From contig JAMXBD010000644.1 in assembly GCA_024138025.1 (NCBI GenBank), positions 434,001 through 498,000 on the forward strand: a stretch of DNA of 64,000 bases, written 5' to 3'. Positions 34,935-48,112 of the stretch are shown in pieces. The position numbers were made by a program, and so were the translations under genes. Numbering within the stretch: position 1 is the stretch's first letter; each line of letters begins with the position of its first letter. The notes below the pieces were generated by a model. That model saw nothing but the letters and a program-made list of their open reading frames with translations. It was not told where the DNA came from and did not search any database. The DNA comes from Combretum micranthum (taxonomy: Eukaryota > Streptophyta > Magnoliopsida > Myrtales > Combretaceae).

Positions 34935-36185
34935 GTGAGTATTACTTCCGATTTCATTTATTGTATGTGATTGTAATAATAGTTGCACTAGTATTTGGTA
35001 AAGATAAAATGGATATGCATGATGGGGACGAATGGGAACTATGTATGCTTGTTGTTGATATGAGAAATGGAATGTAAGAATATCGAAGCCGAGTGATTAA
35101 CTATTGCTTGTATAGATGAATTAGAATTGATTGTCTGCGATTATTGACTGATCACTTAAAAGAATTGGTATAATTGATTATTCGGAATTGAAGATGAAAT
35201 TGAACTCATTCATACACGATGGGGATGGAGCATTAGCATTTGTGGTTTATCGTTGTACCTTAAACGATTTTATAGTTTATAGTTGTCCGTAAGCTGAAAC
35301 GGTCTCGGTCGTACCGCAGGATTCGTTAATCTGCTAACCCGGGATGGAGGGCGCAAGTCCATCCACATATGATTTCCGGCAGGTCATATGTTTGTTGAAT
35401 TCACGAGTTTGATGCATATCACTTGTCTGACTAATCACTTGATTGTATGACGTGTTATAAATGTAATCCTGGAAGTTTTCACTCACTAAGCTAGTGTAGC
35501 TTATACCCCTATAGTTGTTTAAATGAACAGGTTATCTCAAGAATGCAAAGTGGGGACTGAATGGTTGAGCCGGTATGACTCAGGTTCCGGCAAGACATAA
35601 GAATGTTTGAAGTTATTAGCTAGGTTTTTATTTGCCTTGTAATAGTTTATGTAGTAGAATCTTTTGATGAATTGTAATTGAAGTTAATGAGTTGTATTTT
35701 GAAGAATAGTGAATTGAATTTCCTTTACATTGTTCTCAAGTTGTATCAACATAAAATGCATTACTCCGATGAGTCTCCTCCATGTGTTAGACGCCTTGTA
35801 CATAGTATGGAAGCCTTCGCGTGACTGAGGTGGTCATTCTTAGGCTTTAATATTTGTGTACGGCGGACTGCCACGTTTAGGGTACCCTTCGAGGCGTGAC
35901 AATCATCTTTATTGTTATCTAGAAAAAATCTTAGTGAGTTTGAAAAGAAGATGAAAAAGAAAATTTTCCTATGGATGTGATAAAAAGTTTCGATTTGGTG
36001 ACAAATATATATATATATATATATATAAGAAAGGTTGGTTTCATTTCCTTTATTAAAGAAAATTCTACTTTAGATTTTTGTTTAGACAATGTCATTATGG
36101 TTATGCATGTACATGGGCATGTAAAATAATAAGAATATGAGAAAAATACGGGAAGCAAATAATAATAAGCAAGATAATAAAAATA

Positions 36186-36324
36186 TCAAGTATTGAAAAC
36201 CTTAGCTTTATCAAGGCATCCCGGGACTAAGAATAGACTAGTCCCAAAAAAAATAAAGAAAAAAAAGGAAAAGGTTGTTTTGACTTGATAAGAACAAGTT
36301 TAAGACTAGAAAGACTAGTCTTAA
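36186..36324 (-). other. Tandem hairpin block of copy A3
   Basis: One CAAGTATTG unit (not two), then GGGACT..AGTCCC, GACTTG..CAAGTT and AAGACTAG..CTAGTCTT stems. Confidence 0.65.
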
Positions 36325-36798
36325 AATAGCATGAAATAAATAAATTACAAAATATGAAAATAAATAAATAACAAGTGAGCTTATATGCTCTAAAGATTAT
36401 ATATAAATACATAAATATATTTTATGAATAAGAAGTTAGCATAATAAGAACAATAATATGAGCAAAATATAATAACAACATAAAAATATAGAATTGGATG
36501 TTCATGAATAAGAACAATACATGAACATAGTATAGCTTCCATAACATTAAGTTTAGGAAACTCACACCATGGTCATGTAAAGTTACATGACATGGTAGTA
36601 AAGATATGAAAATGATTTTTTTTTTTTTTTTACCTAAATAGAAGTTGAGAGTATTATGAGTAAATAGGTTTTCTGTATGAAGAAGAAGAAAACTTGGGAG
36701 TGTTTTGGGAGAGTAATGGGGAGAGTATTTGAGAGGAAATTTTGAAAGAGTTTTGGTAGTAAAATGAGTTGTGTGAAATAATGAAGGAGGAAAAGGGG

Positions 36799-36807
36799 TA
36801 TTTATAG
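36799..36807 (-). promoter_or_regulatory. TATA box of copy A3
   Basis: - strand CTATAAATACCCC, about 165 nt upstream of the donor at 36633. Confidence 0.6.
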
Positions 36808-38199
36808 AGTTTTAGATTGAAAATTAGATGTAATTAAATTAACTGAAAAAGAAAATAATTGAGAGTGAAGAGAGAGAGAGGTAGACGACATGTAAGGGAG
36901 GAAAGAGAGAGAAGTGATTAAAAATTAATTTTAGAAAAAAAGTATAAGAGAAGTTTAGCAATATATGGTGTAGAATTTTTATGGGAAGAGGAAATTGTAA
37001 GAAATAGGTATATAGATTGTAAGAATAGGCAGTAGGAAAAGTAGAGATAGATGAATAGTAATGAATAGTATAAATAGTACTATAAATAGTAGACTAGATA
37101 ATTAAAATACCGGTCGTAATAAAAATACGTGTAAATGGGCTATATCAAATATTTTTAGATACTAAAAAATTATGAAACTGGTATTTTTGGATTTCTTATA
37201 TTATTACGAGTCTATTGGTATTATTGGAATATTTTTGCCGTCTGGTGTATTAGGGCACGATTTTCGAAAATTGATCCTGTTTGGATCCGAAAGACACTAG
37301 AAATTTGCTAATCTTATATTTTTAAGCTTTCCTATATTATTACGAACTATTATCAACAATTATCTCCATTATGTTGTTTAGGGTTTATGAGCGTGGAATT
37401 GCTGGATCTTAAACACTAGGGTTTGTTGTAAGCCTTGTTGACTTTTAGGGTTCCGGTTTGACTCCGGCTTGTTTATTTTATTTGTAAGATTATAAAATTT
37501 TGGGGTTTTGTCCGCATTATATTTTTAGTTCAACATCTATGGTTTATTTCATTTTATTTGTGATTATTTAATATTTTTTGGTTCTCAGGATCGTTTAACC
37601 AAGTCTAGGATTATAGGTTGACTCAGTTTGACTTCTAGTGAAGTTTGAAATTTTTTATTCTAAAATTTACCAAAGGATTTAAGGTCTTAATATTTTGTTG
37701 CCAAGCGTTATTCAGATATATCATCTTGATTTGTGTTTTAGGATTTGGATAGATGATTTGGTTGGTGTACGGATGTTGAATCAATCGATTGTTGGATTTT
37801 CTATTTTGTTTTGAGGGTTCTATTTTTCTCAAGGTTAAGAATTCTCGTGTTTGACCTAATTTAGAATGTGGTTTTAACTTGGGTCAATTTTCACTGTTTC
37901 GGTTTTTAGTTTCCGACTTCTATGATCATTTTCTAAAAATTATAAAAATTTTAGGGGTTTACAATAGTGGATTTCCAGAAGAGCATGGGTCGAACATGGG
38001 GTCGTGTACTTCTCGACTTCAATTCTGGCTTTGAAACCTAGAAGAGCACGGCTAGTACACAGCCGTGTACTTCGCGGATTCTTTAAAAAAATAAAAAATA
38101 TATTTTAATCAAATTTGTTTAATCCATATATATTTATTGTTGTTGTTGTTGTTGCTGTTGTGTTGTTGCTGCTGCTGCTATGTTACTACTAGTAATATG

Positions 38200-38340
38200 A
38201 GTATTAATATTATTCTTATTATTATCATTATGATTATATTGTTGTTATTGTTGTTAATGTTATTATCATTATTATTATTATTATTATTATTATTACTACT
38301 GTTATTATCATTAATGAACTATTATTATTATTATTATTAT
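38200..38340. repeat. (ATT)n-type tract of copy E2, left part
   Basis: Interrupted ATT/GTT/CTG triplets ending in a clean ATTATT run; copy B2 is inserted inside it and the tract resumes at 43049. Confidence 0.85.
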
Positions 38341-39407
38341 TGTCACGCCCCGAAGGGTACCCTAAACGTGGCAGTCCGCCGTACACAATATTAAAGCCTA
38401 AGAATGACCACCTCAGTCACGCGAAGGCTTCCATACTATGTACAAGGCGTCTAACACATAGAGGAGACACATCGGAATGATACGTTTTATGTTGATACAA
38501 TTGAGTAACAATGTAAAGGAAATACAATCCACTATACTCCAAATACAAAACACTATACTTCAAAATACAATTCATCAAACTTCAATTACATTCATCCCAA
38601 GACTTCACTACATAAAACTATTACAAGGCAAATCGTAAAGCTTAGCCAAAAACTTCAAGCATTCTTATATCTTGCCGGAATCCCGAAGTCATTCTCGACT
38701 TCAACCATCTCGGTCCCCACTTAGCATTCTTGGAATAACCTGCTCATTTAAACAACTATTGGGGTATAAGCTACACTAGCTTAGTGAGAATTCCCTTAAT
38801 TCGTACCATAACAAACAAGTTATTAATCAATCATATGCTCATGAACAAACACGTGAGCAAGCAATTATGCATGGGTAACCGGAACCCACAACAGAACGGA
38901 TTTACGCCCTCCGTATCTTGGGTTAGGAATGGTATTGAGTCTACACGACCGCATCTAGTCCCCAAGCCCTCGGCTCTTAGCACTCGACTCGGCTAGGCTC
39001 ATCCAAGGATGCATCCACATGCGCCTTAGTACCCAGAATGAGCTCTGGCACCGGGCTCGTTATTCAAACGAGGCAACAACGGACCATACCGATCGACCTG
39101 CGTAGGAGTAGCATGCTACCAAATGCAATATGTCCATGCGATGCATGATCAATTTACTTTTTGCTTAGGTCAAAATATTTATACATTCTTTAGAGTGACC
39201 AGGCAATATCACACATATAACAGAAATGAACGTGCAGTTATCCAATCAAATCGTGGTTTCGATATGCTTTAGTATTCCTTGGCATACATTCATCACAGTC
39301 TCATCATATATCCCATCCCCATTCATATCGATTTTTATCTTGTTCCTAAAATTCTAATGCACTAATTACAAGCACAATCAAGGTAACAAAACAAGGAGAA
39401 AACTCAC

Positions 39408-39477
39408 TCGGCCATTGGATCACCGGTCTTCTAGTAATAATAATCCGGTGGTAGGGAATCGTCGAACTCGGGATAAC
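39408..39477 (-). other. Predicted mini-exon of copy B2, 70 nt
   Basis: Acceptor CTTCCTTTTTAG|GTTATCCC and donor GGCCGA|GTGAGTT. Confidence 0.5.
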
Positions 39478-41086
39478 CTAAAAAGGAAGAAATACTCTAA
39501 TAAGTATTTCAACTCAAACTAATCCAACGACTTCATACGAACTTATCAAATTCGTAATTCGCGTCCTAAGCGGGAATTCCAACTTAAAACGGCCATAACT
39601 TGGTCATTTTAACTCGGAATCTCGCAAATTTTATATCGATTTCTATCTACTTCGGAAGAGCTTTCTAAATATGAAGTTTAAATCAAGTTTTGAAAATATC
39701 TAAGCCTCGGAAACGAGGGATCAGATCTGTACAGCGGTAACATAGATTCCGAAAATGCGGTTTTCATGAATGCACTTGAGATTCCTAAGTGTAAAATGAA
39801 ACTAAATGCAATGGTAATGATTTTCCCTATCATGAATGTCATGATATGAACTCTAATGAGCCTAAGTTCTTATAGCTCTTTAGGTTTAAAGAATTTACAT
39901 AAACTTTTCTTAGAAAACCATTTCATATTAATGTTTAACAAGTGAGTTTACTACACTTAGTCACACCTACATATTACAAGGATTTTCTTTTAGGAAAACT
40001 CTATTTTGCTTAAAGAATTTTGACCCTCATATTAGTTATATCCTAAGGCCTTTATTTCTTAAATAAAATCTTCATTTATAAACTTTTAAGTGGGTCCTTT
40101 ACTAGGGGTTTCCAAAAATCCGAATTTAGTAAAGTCCATTTTCAAGTTGATTCTTTAGGAAAAATGTATTTATACTTAAAACTTTAAGTGTTTATTATAC
40201 CTATATCCTAAGGACTCATTTATTTAAGAAAATACCATTTTTGAAGTTGGAAAAATAGTGTTTTCTAACCATCTATCCATTATTACGAATTTTTGTTAAG
40301 ACTTTTAACTCAAATTCTTTGACTTCATCTCTTGTTTCCAACATTTTCTTAGTAAAAACACATTTAGACTCATGAAAAATATTACTAAACATTATCTATT
40401 ACCTATAGGCTTCATTTCTCTTGTAAAAATATGTTTAGAAGTTGATAAAAGTGTTTTTACCTAGGTTTCAAAGTCATCCGAATTTACACAAGTCATTTCT
40501 TGAAAAGTGTTTTCCTTTTTGACTTTATTAACTTATCTAACCATAGATCTATATGCTAGGAAGGTTATTTACTAAAGACAAAAGCATTAAAGACTATTAA
40601 TGCACATAAACACAAAATAAATGAGATCTTAAATGCCTACATGAATATGAGTAGTAAAATGATGATCTACTTATCAATGCTTAAATGAGTTTTGAAAACA
40701 TAAAAACTATATTTTTATAAAAGATCTTTTGTTTAAAATACTTTTTGATGGATAAACATAAAGCTTTTGGCATGAAAGCTCCTTTAAAGTTAGATCTACT
40801 TTGTAATGGTTCGGTATTCTTGTTTTGATATTTCATTGTCCCTACAAAAGATCATGGGGACATTTGTTGAAATATCCAAGAATCACTTAGCCATAACAAA
40901 GATCTAAAGGGAAAGAGGTAAAAGTTACTTACTTGAAGTGGAATGGAAGATGAAAAGAAGAAATGGAAGTTGTGTGTGTGTGGGGGGAGCTTAAACTTTC
41001 GGCCAAGAGGGAAAAGAGAGAGATTTTGAGAGCTTTTACTTTGTAAATTGAAAAGTGAAAGAATGAGGAGAGAGAGAGAAAAGTAG

Positions 41087-41095
41087 TATATATAT
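41087..41095 (-). promoter_or_regulatory. TATA-like box of copy B2
   Basis: TATATATA about 155 nt upstream of the donor at 40932 in - sense. Confidence 0.4.
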
Positions 41096-43048
41096 GGAAT
41101 GAGATTAGGTTAAATGAGAAAGAAAAATTGCAAATTGGAGCATGGGGGGGAACTATTCACGCGGTCACTATTCATGAGGGGGGAGAAAAAGTTTGATTTT
41201 ATTTTGTTTTGATTGATTTATCTTTGATGTGTAAGTTGTCATAACTTGTAGGAAAGTTAAGGGACAAAAGTTATGGAGAAAAGGAATGATTTGAGTGATG
41301 GTAAGGGTTGAATTGTAGAGTGTGCTAATAGGTAGACTAGGTGGTACTTTGAATAGTGAGGAATAGTTGACAAGACAATTTAATTTCCGGTAGTAATGAA
41401 ATACGAATAAAAAGGCTATAACTGTATTTTTCATAAGCCGGAAAATTATGAAAAATATATTTTTGAAATCCTTATTTTATTTCGATTCAAATGAGTATCA
41501 TAAGTAAATTTTTGAAATTCTAGTTCCGGGCACGCTTTTTATAATGGGTCTCGGGATGACCCGGAATTGAAATTTTCTTAAAATCTGATCTTTTCTTGGT
41601 TTGAAATATAATCAAGAACTATATCAAAATTAATTTTGCTTATAAAAGTTTCTTATTTGGAAACCGTGGAAAAGCCGGAATTTGGGTTTCTAAGTCTTTC
41701 TCACAAAGCTTGAACTAAACCGGTTTAGGGTTTCATTTTCTGGTTTTCGAAGTTTACTTGATTACTAGGAAATCCGGGTATACATTATAAAAATAATAAA
41801 ATTGTGTAATGAAATAAAATGAATAGTGCAAAAGAATAATCAATTACCGGTAGAAATGAAAATACGGTAAAAAGGTTATAACTGTAACTTTTATAACCCG
41901 AAAAATTATATAACTGATATATTTAGAAATCTCGTGGAATTACGAGTCTAACGGTACTAATGGTATATTTTTGATATCTCGAGCCCGGGATACGCTTTTC
42001 GAAGTCTATATTCGAACGAGTTCGAAATAGGTCAAAAATTTACCAATCTGATAATTATAACGAACTTAGTTATTCTATATATTAAACTACATCTCGGTCC
42101 CTAGGGTTAGGGGCACTAGATTGCCGGACTTACTCTATTGTATTCCGGTTAGGGTTTCCGGATGACTTTCCGGTTTAGATAATGCCAAATTGGAAACTGT
42201 GATTTTCTGTTTATACAACGTATTTAGTTTGAGAAATTTATTTTAAATTTTATTTTTATAAGTATTTAATATCTCTCACTGCTCTCGGAAATCTTGAATT
42301 GAATTATTATATCCGGAGTTATATCGGTAATGGTTACCGGATATGATTTTCTTGAGTTTGAGTCAAATATCGATTTTTGGAATGATTTTGGGGAAATCTT
42401 GATTTTTATAATTTGCTTTGAAAAAGGATCTTCATAGTGTTTTGTTTTCGAATTTATTTTGCTTCGATTTAAGGTTTTATGAACAATTGGTTAACTTAAG
42501 GATTATAATTTTTTGTATTTTGTTTCTTGAATTCTTCCTTCTTAAGATTACGAGATTTCAATTTCTAACTCGTTCTATGATTCTTGAAGTTTGATTTGAT
42601 CGTTAGGGCTTTATTGTGATTTCCGTCTCTTAGGATTATTAGTCTGGTCGTTTGGGGAATTTCCAAAGTCTATATTTTATTATTGGCAGATAAAGTTTTC
42701 TTAATCGTGCCAAAGCCTAGTTATGGAATTGGCCTTTGGTGATTTCCTGATCCTTCAAATTGTCATGTTATGGATTAACTTGCTTTTTAGCAAATTATCA
42801 CTGTGTTTTATTTTTATCCCGATTTTTATGAATTATAGATTAGGTAAGCAGTTTATCTTACGTAATGGTTTTTGGACTTAAGGACTTTTGTAGTCCTTAT
42901 TTTATTTTTAGATTTTCTCAAGACTAATGAATTCTTACTTTTATATTTCAGGACTCGTTCAAAGTTCGGTTTTAATTTGGAGTGATTTTTAGGGTTTATT
43001 TTCAAAGTTCATCGTAGAATTATTTACTGAAATTTTCCGGGGCTTACA

Positions 43049-43103
<55 letters not shown>

Positions 43104-43480
43104 GTGATATTATTATTATCCTTATTATTAATGTTACTTTTATCATTACTAATATTAGTATTAGTAATATTATTAATAATATTATTATTGTAACAATTAT
43201 TATTATTAATATCAATCATTATTATTGTTATTCTCACTAATGAATATCATTATCATTATCATCAATAATATTATTATAAATATTAATATTTATGAAATTA
43301 CCACTATTATGATTATTACTAGTATTATTAATATTATGATATGTATTACTATTATTATTGTCATTAAGATTACTACTATTTTAATAAAGTTATTATGAAA
43401 AATAATATTAGTATTACTAACATATTACTTTATAATTATCATTATTATTACTAATATTATTATTATTGTTAATATTAATA
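43049..43480. repeat. (ATT)n tract of copy E2, right part
   Basis: A clean run of about 17 ATT units (43049-43101), then 380 bp of interrupted ATT/ATC triplets. Reading frames through it give only poly-Asn or poly-Ile and are not genes. Confidence 0.9.
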
Positions 43481-43956
43481 TACTTTATAAATGAAAATAA
43501 AGTATAATAATTGTAAAATACTTATTTTAAACATAAGAATGTTAATTTAAATAAGCTAAATTTTTTAATAATGTGATATCTATACATAACAAGAAAATTA
43601 TATGAAGTAGATCAAGAGAAACACGATGACACTAAACAATAGTAAATAAATACGAGTTACTACAATAGATCAGATAAGGAACGATATAAAAATAGCAATA
43701 ATAATAACTATAAAAATATAAGCTTACTAAATATCAATTTTTCGAATATCCGATAAATGTATATAAATATCAAACTAAATCAGGACAAGCAAAATGAAAA
43801 TAAATATTAAATAATAATTTATTATCATAGGACCATTAAAGGGCCAATATAGTAATAGAAACAAAACTCAATATCAATATAGGACACTCAGACACTCATA
43901 AGAATTTAATTCTATGATTTTTATGATATTGATGAATATATTATTCATCTCAATAG

Positions 43957-44016
43957 GTGATTTGAATACTTGTGGGGATTTTCCCGTTGATTACTACGAC
44001 TAGCCAATATGAGCAG
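43957..44016 (+). other. Predicted mini-exon of copy E2, 60 nt
   Basis: Acceptor CATCTCAATAG|GTGATT and donor GAGCAG|GTGAGAA; same length as in E1. Confidence 0.5.
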
Positions 44017-45730
44017 GTGAGAAACTCATTCTTATTACATTATATGTGCTTGTAGCTTTGTCACGCCCCAAAGGGTATCTTAAACGTGGCAGTCCGCCAC
44101 ATACGGTATTAAAACTTAAGAATGGCTTCCCGAAGTCATGCGAAAGTTTTAGCACCATATATAAGGCATCTATCACAACAATAGGAAACACTGGTGGGAT
44201 GTATAGTTCAAGATAGTAAATACAGCATACAAGAAATCTAGATAACCACCTAATTTAACATTAAGAGAATATAATCCTTACATCATCTTAAGGGTTTTTC
44301 CCTATAAATCTCCAAAACAATCATAATATCAACTTAGTCTTTCACATAAGGAATCAATACTAAAACCAAAAGATATTAAAGGATATTTAGCTTAAGATCT
44401 TCAAAAGACTTCCAGAAGCTCCTCAAAACATAATCCCACTTAAGTATATGAAGTCCCGGGCATAAGAGATATTGGTCCTGTTACAACAAAAGTTTATCGG
44501 AGCATAAGCATAACTAGCTTAGTGAGAATATTCCTGAATCAGCATACTTGTATAAATAATTTCAAACAAGTTATTAAACAAGCATATGAATGCATCAAGC
44601 AAGTGATCAAACAATACATATGATCTACTGGAAATCATATGTTTGAATGGATTTATCCCTCCATTCAGGGCTAGGTGTTTCAGGCTCTTTAAAACCCATC
44701 TTTAAAATCCAACTTATGTAGTTTATTTCAGGCTCCTACTGGCCCATCTTGAAATAGTTCTTTCAGGCTCCTATTCGCCCATCTTGCAGATTTATGGCTC
44801 CTGTAAACCCGGCTACTATACTCTTATCCCATCGAGTACAGTAGCTCATGAGATGAAATTAACTACGTGATATGCATGAATTAATTAATATAACTCATAA
44901 TATATGATTAGAGTAATTTAAAGGTGATCACAAAATTTGCACACACACACTCCAACATAATAATAGTAAAACACAAGTTAATCAACAACGATTCATATCT
45001 TGGTATGCTTTATAAACCCCGGTTCTCCTAGTAATCAAGTAAATGTCGGAAACCGGAAACCAAAACCCTAAACCAGATTAGTATAAGCCTTGTGAGAGAA
45101 CCCTAGGAACCCTGGATCCAACTTTCCTTCGGTTCCATATTAAGAGAACTTTTATGAAATAATTTAATATGGAATATTGTTTTAAAGTATATTTCAAACC
45201 ATAAAAAGTTCTGATTTCGAAAAATTTTCTATTTCGGGCATTCTCGAGCTCCATTACGGAAAAGCGAGCCCAAAAACTAGAAACTCAGAAAAATATTCCG
45301 GAATACTCTTTAGAATCAAAATTTTATAAGGATTTCAAAAATATAAGTTTTATAATTTTTCGGGCTATAAAAATTACAGTTATAGCCTTTTCTCGTAGTT
45401 TCTTTAGTACCGGTAAAATAAATGTCTTGCTACTATTTATTACTATTCACAAGTACAACCTACCACACACACAACCCATACCCTAGTCTTACATCCTTAT
45501 AAACACTCAATTATATTTTCTTTTCCAAGAGATTTTCGTCTCTTAACAAATTATCACATTTAATATCTTTTATCACATAAAATACAAATTAAAACAATTT
45601 CAAATCTCTCTCTCTCTTTTTCCCTTTGAGGCCGGCGCAACCCCCACTCCCCCCCCCCCCCTCGCCCGTTTTCCCTCTATTTGTTTTATTTTTCTTCTTT
45701 TATAATATAAACAAACCCTAATTTCACTTA

Positions 45731-45739
45731 CTATAAATA
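45731..45739 (+). promoter_or_regulatory. TATA box of copy C2
   Basis: CTATAAATA about 160 nt upstream of the donor at 45899, 90-100 bp downstream of the GC-rich box. Confidence 0.55.
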
Positions 45740-46345
45740 ATCTTTTGCTTTTCTCTCTCCTTCATTTACTACATTTGTTTCAAAAAACTCACAAAACCCT
45801 CTCTATTTCTCTCCTCCAAACCGTGAGCTCCCCCACCACCACACACACACACAACAAGCTTTATTTCTTCTTCATTTCTCCACTTGAATCAGCTTTAGGT
45901 GATAAATCTTAAGTCTTTCTACCTATTGATCTTGTAATGGTAAGATTATTCATGAGCATTTTCACTTTAAATCCCCATGAGCATTTGCCAGGGACAAGAA
46001 AATACTAATACATGAATATCAAGCCATCACAAGAGTGGATCTTGTGTTTTCATCAAATGATTTTCATGTTCATGTATGTAAAAGTAGAGTAAAGTAGAGA
46101 TCTTGCATAAAAATCTATGTTCATGCTTTTAAACTTCATTTCATGCATTACAAGTAGTGGATCTAGCATTTAGATACTCACATTATACTTGACATTCATG
46201 TTCTCGTGAATATTTTGTGTTTTCATGCATTAATGCTCATAATGGCTTTATCTTGTGTATATAAATGTTGTAGTTAGTAGATCTTTAAGTAGATAAGACA
46301 AAGAACTTAAAAAGGAAAAGCTTTTGTTGGAAATATTCAAAGAAA

Positions 46346-46880
46346 AATTCGTATGACTTCAAAGCCATGTTTTAAAAACTCTTGTAACAACTCTAAAACT
46401 CATATTTTATGTGAAAAATAAAGGGTATAGGTAATAGATATCATTAGGTAATGATTTTTATAAGTTAAAATGAGTTTTGATGAGATTAATGTGTAAAACA
46501 AGGAGTAGAAACAAGATAGAAAATTTTGAGTTATTAATCAACTTGTGAAATTCGTAATTTTGGATGATGACCATAAAAACACCTATCATCCAAGCTCAAA
46601 ATGAAAGTTTTATGTAATAAATGAAGTCCTTAAGGGATAGGTATAATAAAATCTTAAATTTTAATGCATTAAACAAGTTTTTCCCGAATGAATCATTCAA
46701 AAATTAGATTTTTAAAAATTCGGATTTTTAAGTAAAGCCTATTTGAAAACATATTTACAAAGTGTAAAATGCAAATTTTTATGTAAAAATGAAGGTCTTA
46801 GGTCGTAGATGTTATGAAGACTCAATTTTTAACCAATATAACTAGAAATTCCTAAGAATTAATCCCAAAACATAAGTAAG
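46346..46880 (+). repeat. Tandem array, 3 units (C2)
   Basis: AATTCG starts at about 46346, 46549 and 46717, spacings about 203 and 168 nt, equal to the spacing of units 4-6 of the B1 array. Confidence 0.7.
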
Positions 46881-47988
46881 TTGTCAAAGTTAGGAAACTA
46901 GATTTCTCAATAGTAATTATTGTTGAAGTCTTACAAAATAAAGAGTTCTAAAATTTTCTTTTAGTAAAAACAATCAAGATCATGCATACATTAAACTCAT
47001 CACATGTCATTCATGTTAGGAAATCATTAATATTGCATGTATAATTGATTTGTCGAGTAGAAACATTTCAAACATTTACAAAACTATTTTTTGGAATTGG
47101 AAACCGTTACTGATCAGAACTGATCCTTCTATTTCTTGACCCAAATATTTTCAAAACTTGAAAATAATATTATAATTAGATATATCTTTTGAAGTAGATA
47201 GATATCGATATATAATTTGTGAAATTCCGAGTTAAAATGACCAAGTTATGGCTGTTTTAAGTCGGGACTTCCGCAAATAGCAAGAATTACCACTTTCTAA
47301 GCTTTGATATATATAGTTTGGATTAGTTATGTCACGCCCCAAAGGGTACCCTAAACGTGGCAGTCCGCCACATATAATATCAAGGCTTAAGAATGGCTAC
47401 CTTAGTCATGCGAAAGCCTTAGTATTATATGTAAGGCGTCTAACACGGTAATAGAAGACGCTTTTGGGAAGCATAGTTTAAGCAAGTAAAGATAAACATA
47501 CAAGAATCCAGAAATAAAGTATATCATATCATAAATAACCAAAGGTCTGTTACATAAATTCTTAGGGGCATACCCCCGCTAATTCCAAGGATCAAGATAA
47601 ACTTCATAACATCCAAAATACTACCTTGAAGATTTCAAAGGAATTCTAATCTAAGTCTTCGAGTAGATTTCCTCCAAAAGCTTCAACATAAAATGTATAC
47701 GGATACAGGATGACCTCGAGCTCAAAAATAGGTGTTCCTGAGAATACAAATATCTATAGGGGTGTAAGCTTATGGGCTTAGTGAGTAAATCCCAAAATTC
47801 ATACTCAAGGAAAATTATCAACCAAGTTTATTATTCAAACATATGAGATGCAACAATCACGTGAGCATACAAGACATATGACTTTCCGAGAATCATATGT
47901 TGAATGAATTTGCGCCCTTCATTCGGGGTTGGGTATTCAGGCCAATTACAGTCACAACTTTTTTAAAAACACTTTTATAGATCTTACC

Positions 47989-48112
47989 GGCTCCTATACG
48001 CCATCAAAAACTTGTAGTTATTACAGGCTCCTACTAGCCATCAAAAACTTGTAGTTATTACAGGCTCCTACTAGCCATCAATATAAGTAGTTCTTACCGG
48101 CTCCTACTCGCC
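47989..48112 (-). repeat. Four tandem ~37-bp repeats (D2)
   Basis: GGCTCCTA starts at 47989, 48026, 48063 and 48099, each followed by a GCCATCAA-like part and a GTAGTTATTAC-like part. D1 has a more worn set at 44683-44810 with unequal spacing. Confidence 0.85.

Larger units (their letters stand above)
30961..35901 (+). mobile_element. TGTCACG-family copy B1, complete, opposite orientation
   Basis: 4941 bp, TGTAAGCCCT to GAGGCGTGACA, flanked by ATCAT (30956-30960, 35902-35906). + sense: pyrimidine-rich leader 32380-32640, donor CATAG|GTGATA (32673/32674), intron of about 2.19 kb holding seven tandem units, acceptor TTCCTTTTTAG at 34864, 70-nt mini-exon, donor GA|GTGAGTA, hairpin TAAGCTAGTGTAGCTTA at 35487-35503. 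No clear TATA. The leader and intron closely match copy B3 (60280-64000), but the stretch about 35220-35420 matches subfamily C instead, so the copy is a mosaic. Confidence 0.9.
28581..37963 (-). mobile_element. TGTCACG-family copy A3 with nested B1
   Basis: Ends TGTCACACCC and GGGGTTTACA, flanked by ATAGT (28576-28580, 37964-37968). Removing the insertion 30961-35901 and one duplication leaves about 4.44 kb. - sense: TATA CTATAAATA (36799-36807), donor TTTAG|GTAAAAA (36634/36633), intron-like stretch of about 1.87 kb net, mini-exon 29754-29820, and the hairpin block 36186-36324. Inserted in E2. Confidence 0.9.
38341..43048 (-). mobile_element. TGTCACG-family copy B2, complete
   Basis: 4708 bp, TGTCACGCCCC to GGGGCTTACA, flanked by ATTAT on both sides (38336-38340, 43049-43053). 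The target is a triplet repeat, so this duplication alone is weak, but both ends are exact. - sense: TATATATA at 41087-41095, donor TTCAA|GTAAGTAAC at 40933/40932, intron of about 1.46 kb with about three array units (near 40120, 40286, 40479), 70-nt mini-exon 39408-39477, hairpin TAAGCTAGTGTAGCTTA (38767-38783). Confidence 0.88.

Noticed and set aside
34865..35077. Frame starting exactly at the predicted B1 mini-exon
   Set aside because: The coincidence comes from the GTG after the acceptor. The frame runs through the predicted donor into the next intron and is not kept in B2, B3 or C2.
38137..38394. Leu/Cys/Tyr-rich frame on the + strand
   Set aside because: It runs through triplet repeats and crosses the insertion border at 38341, so it cannot be a gene.
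42989..43237. Poly-Asn and poly-Ile frames on the - strand
   Set aside because: They are translations of an (ATT)n tract.
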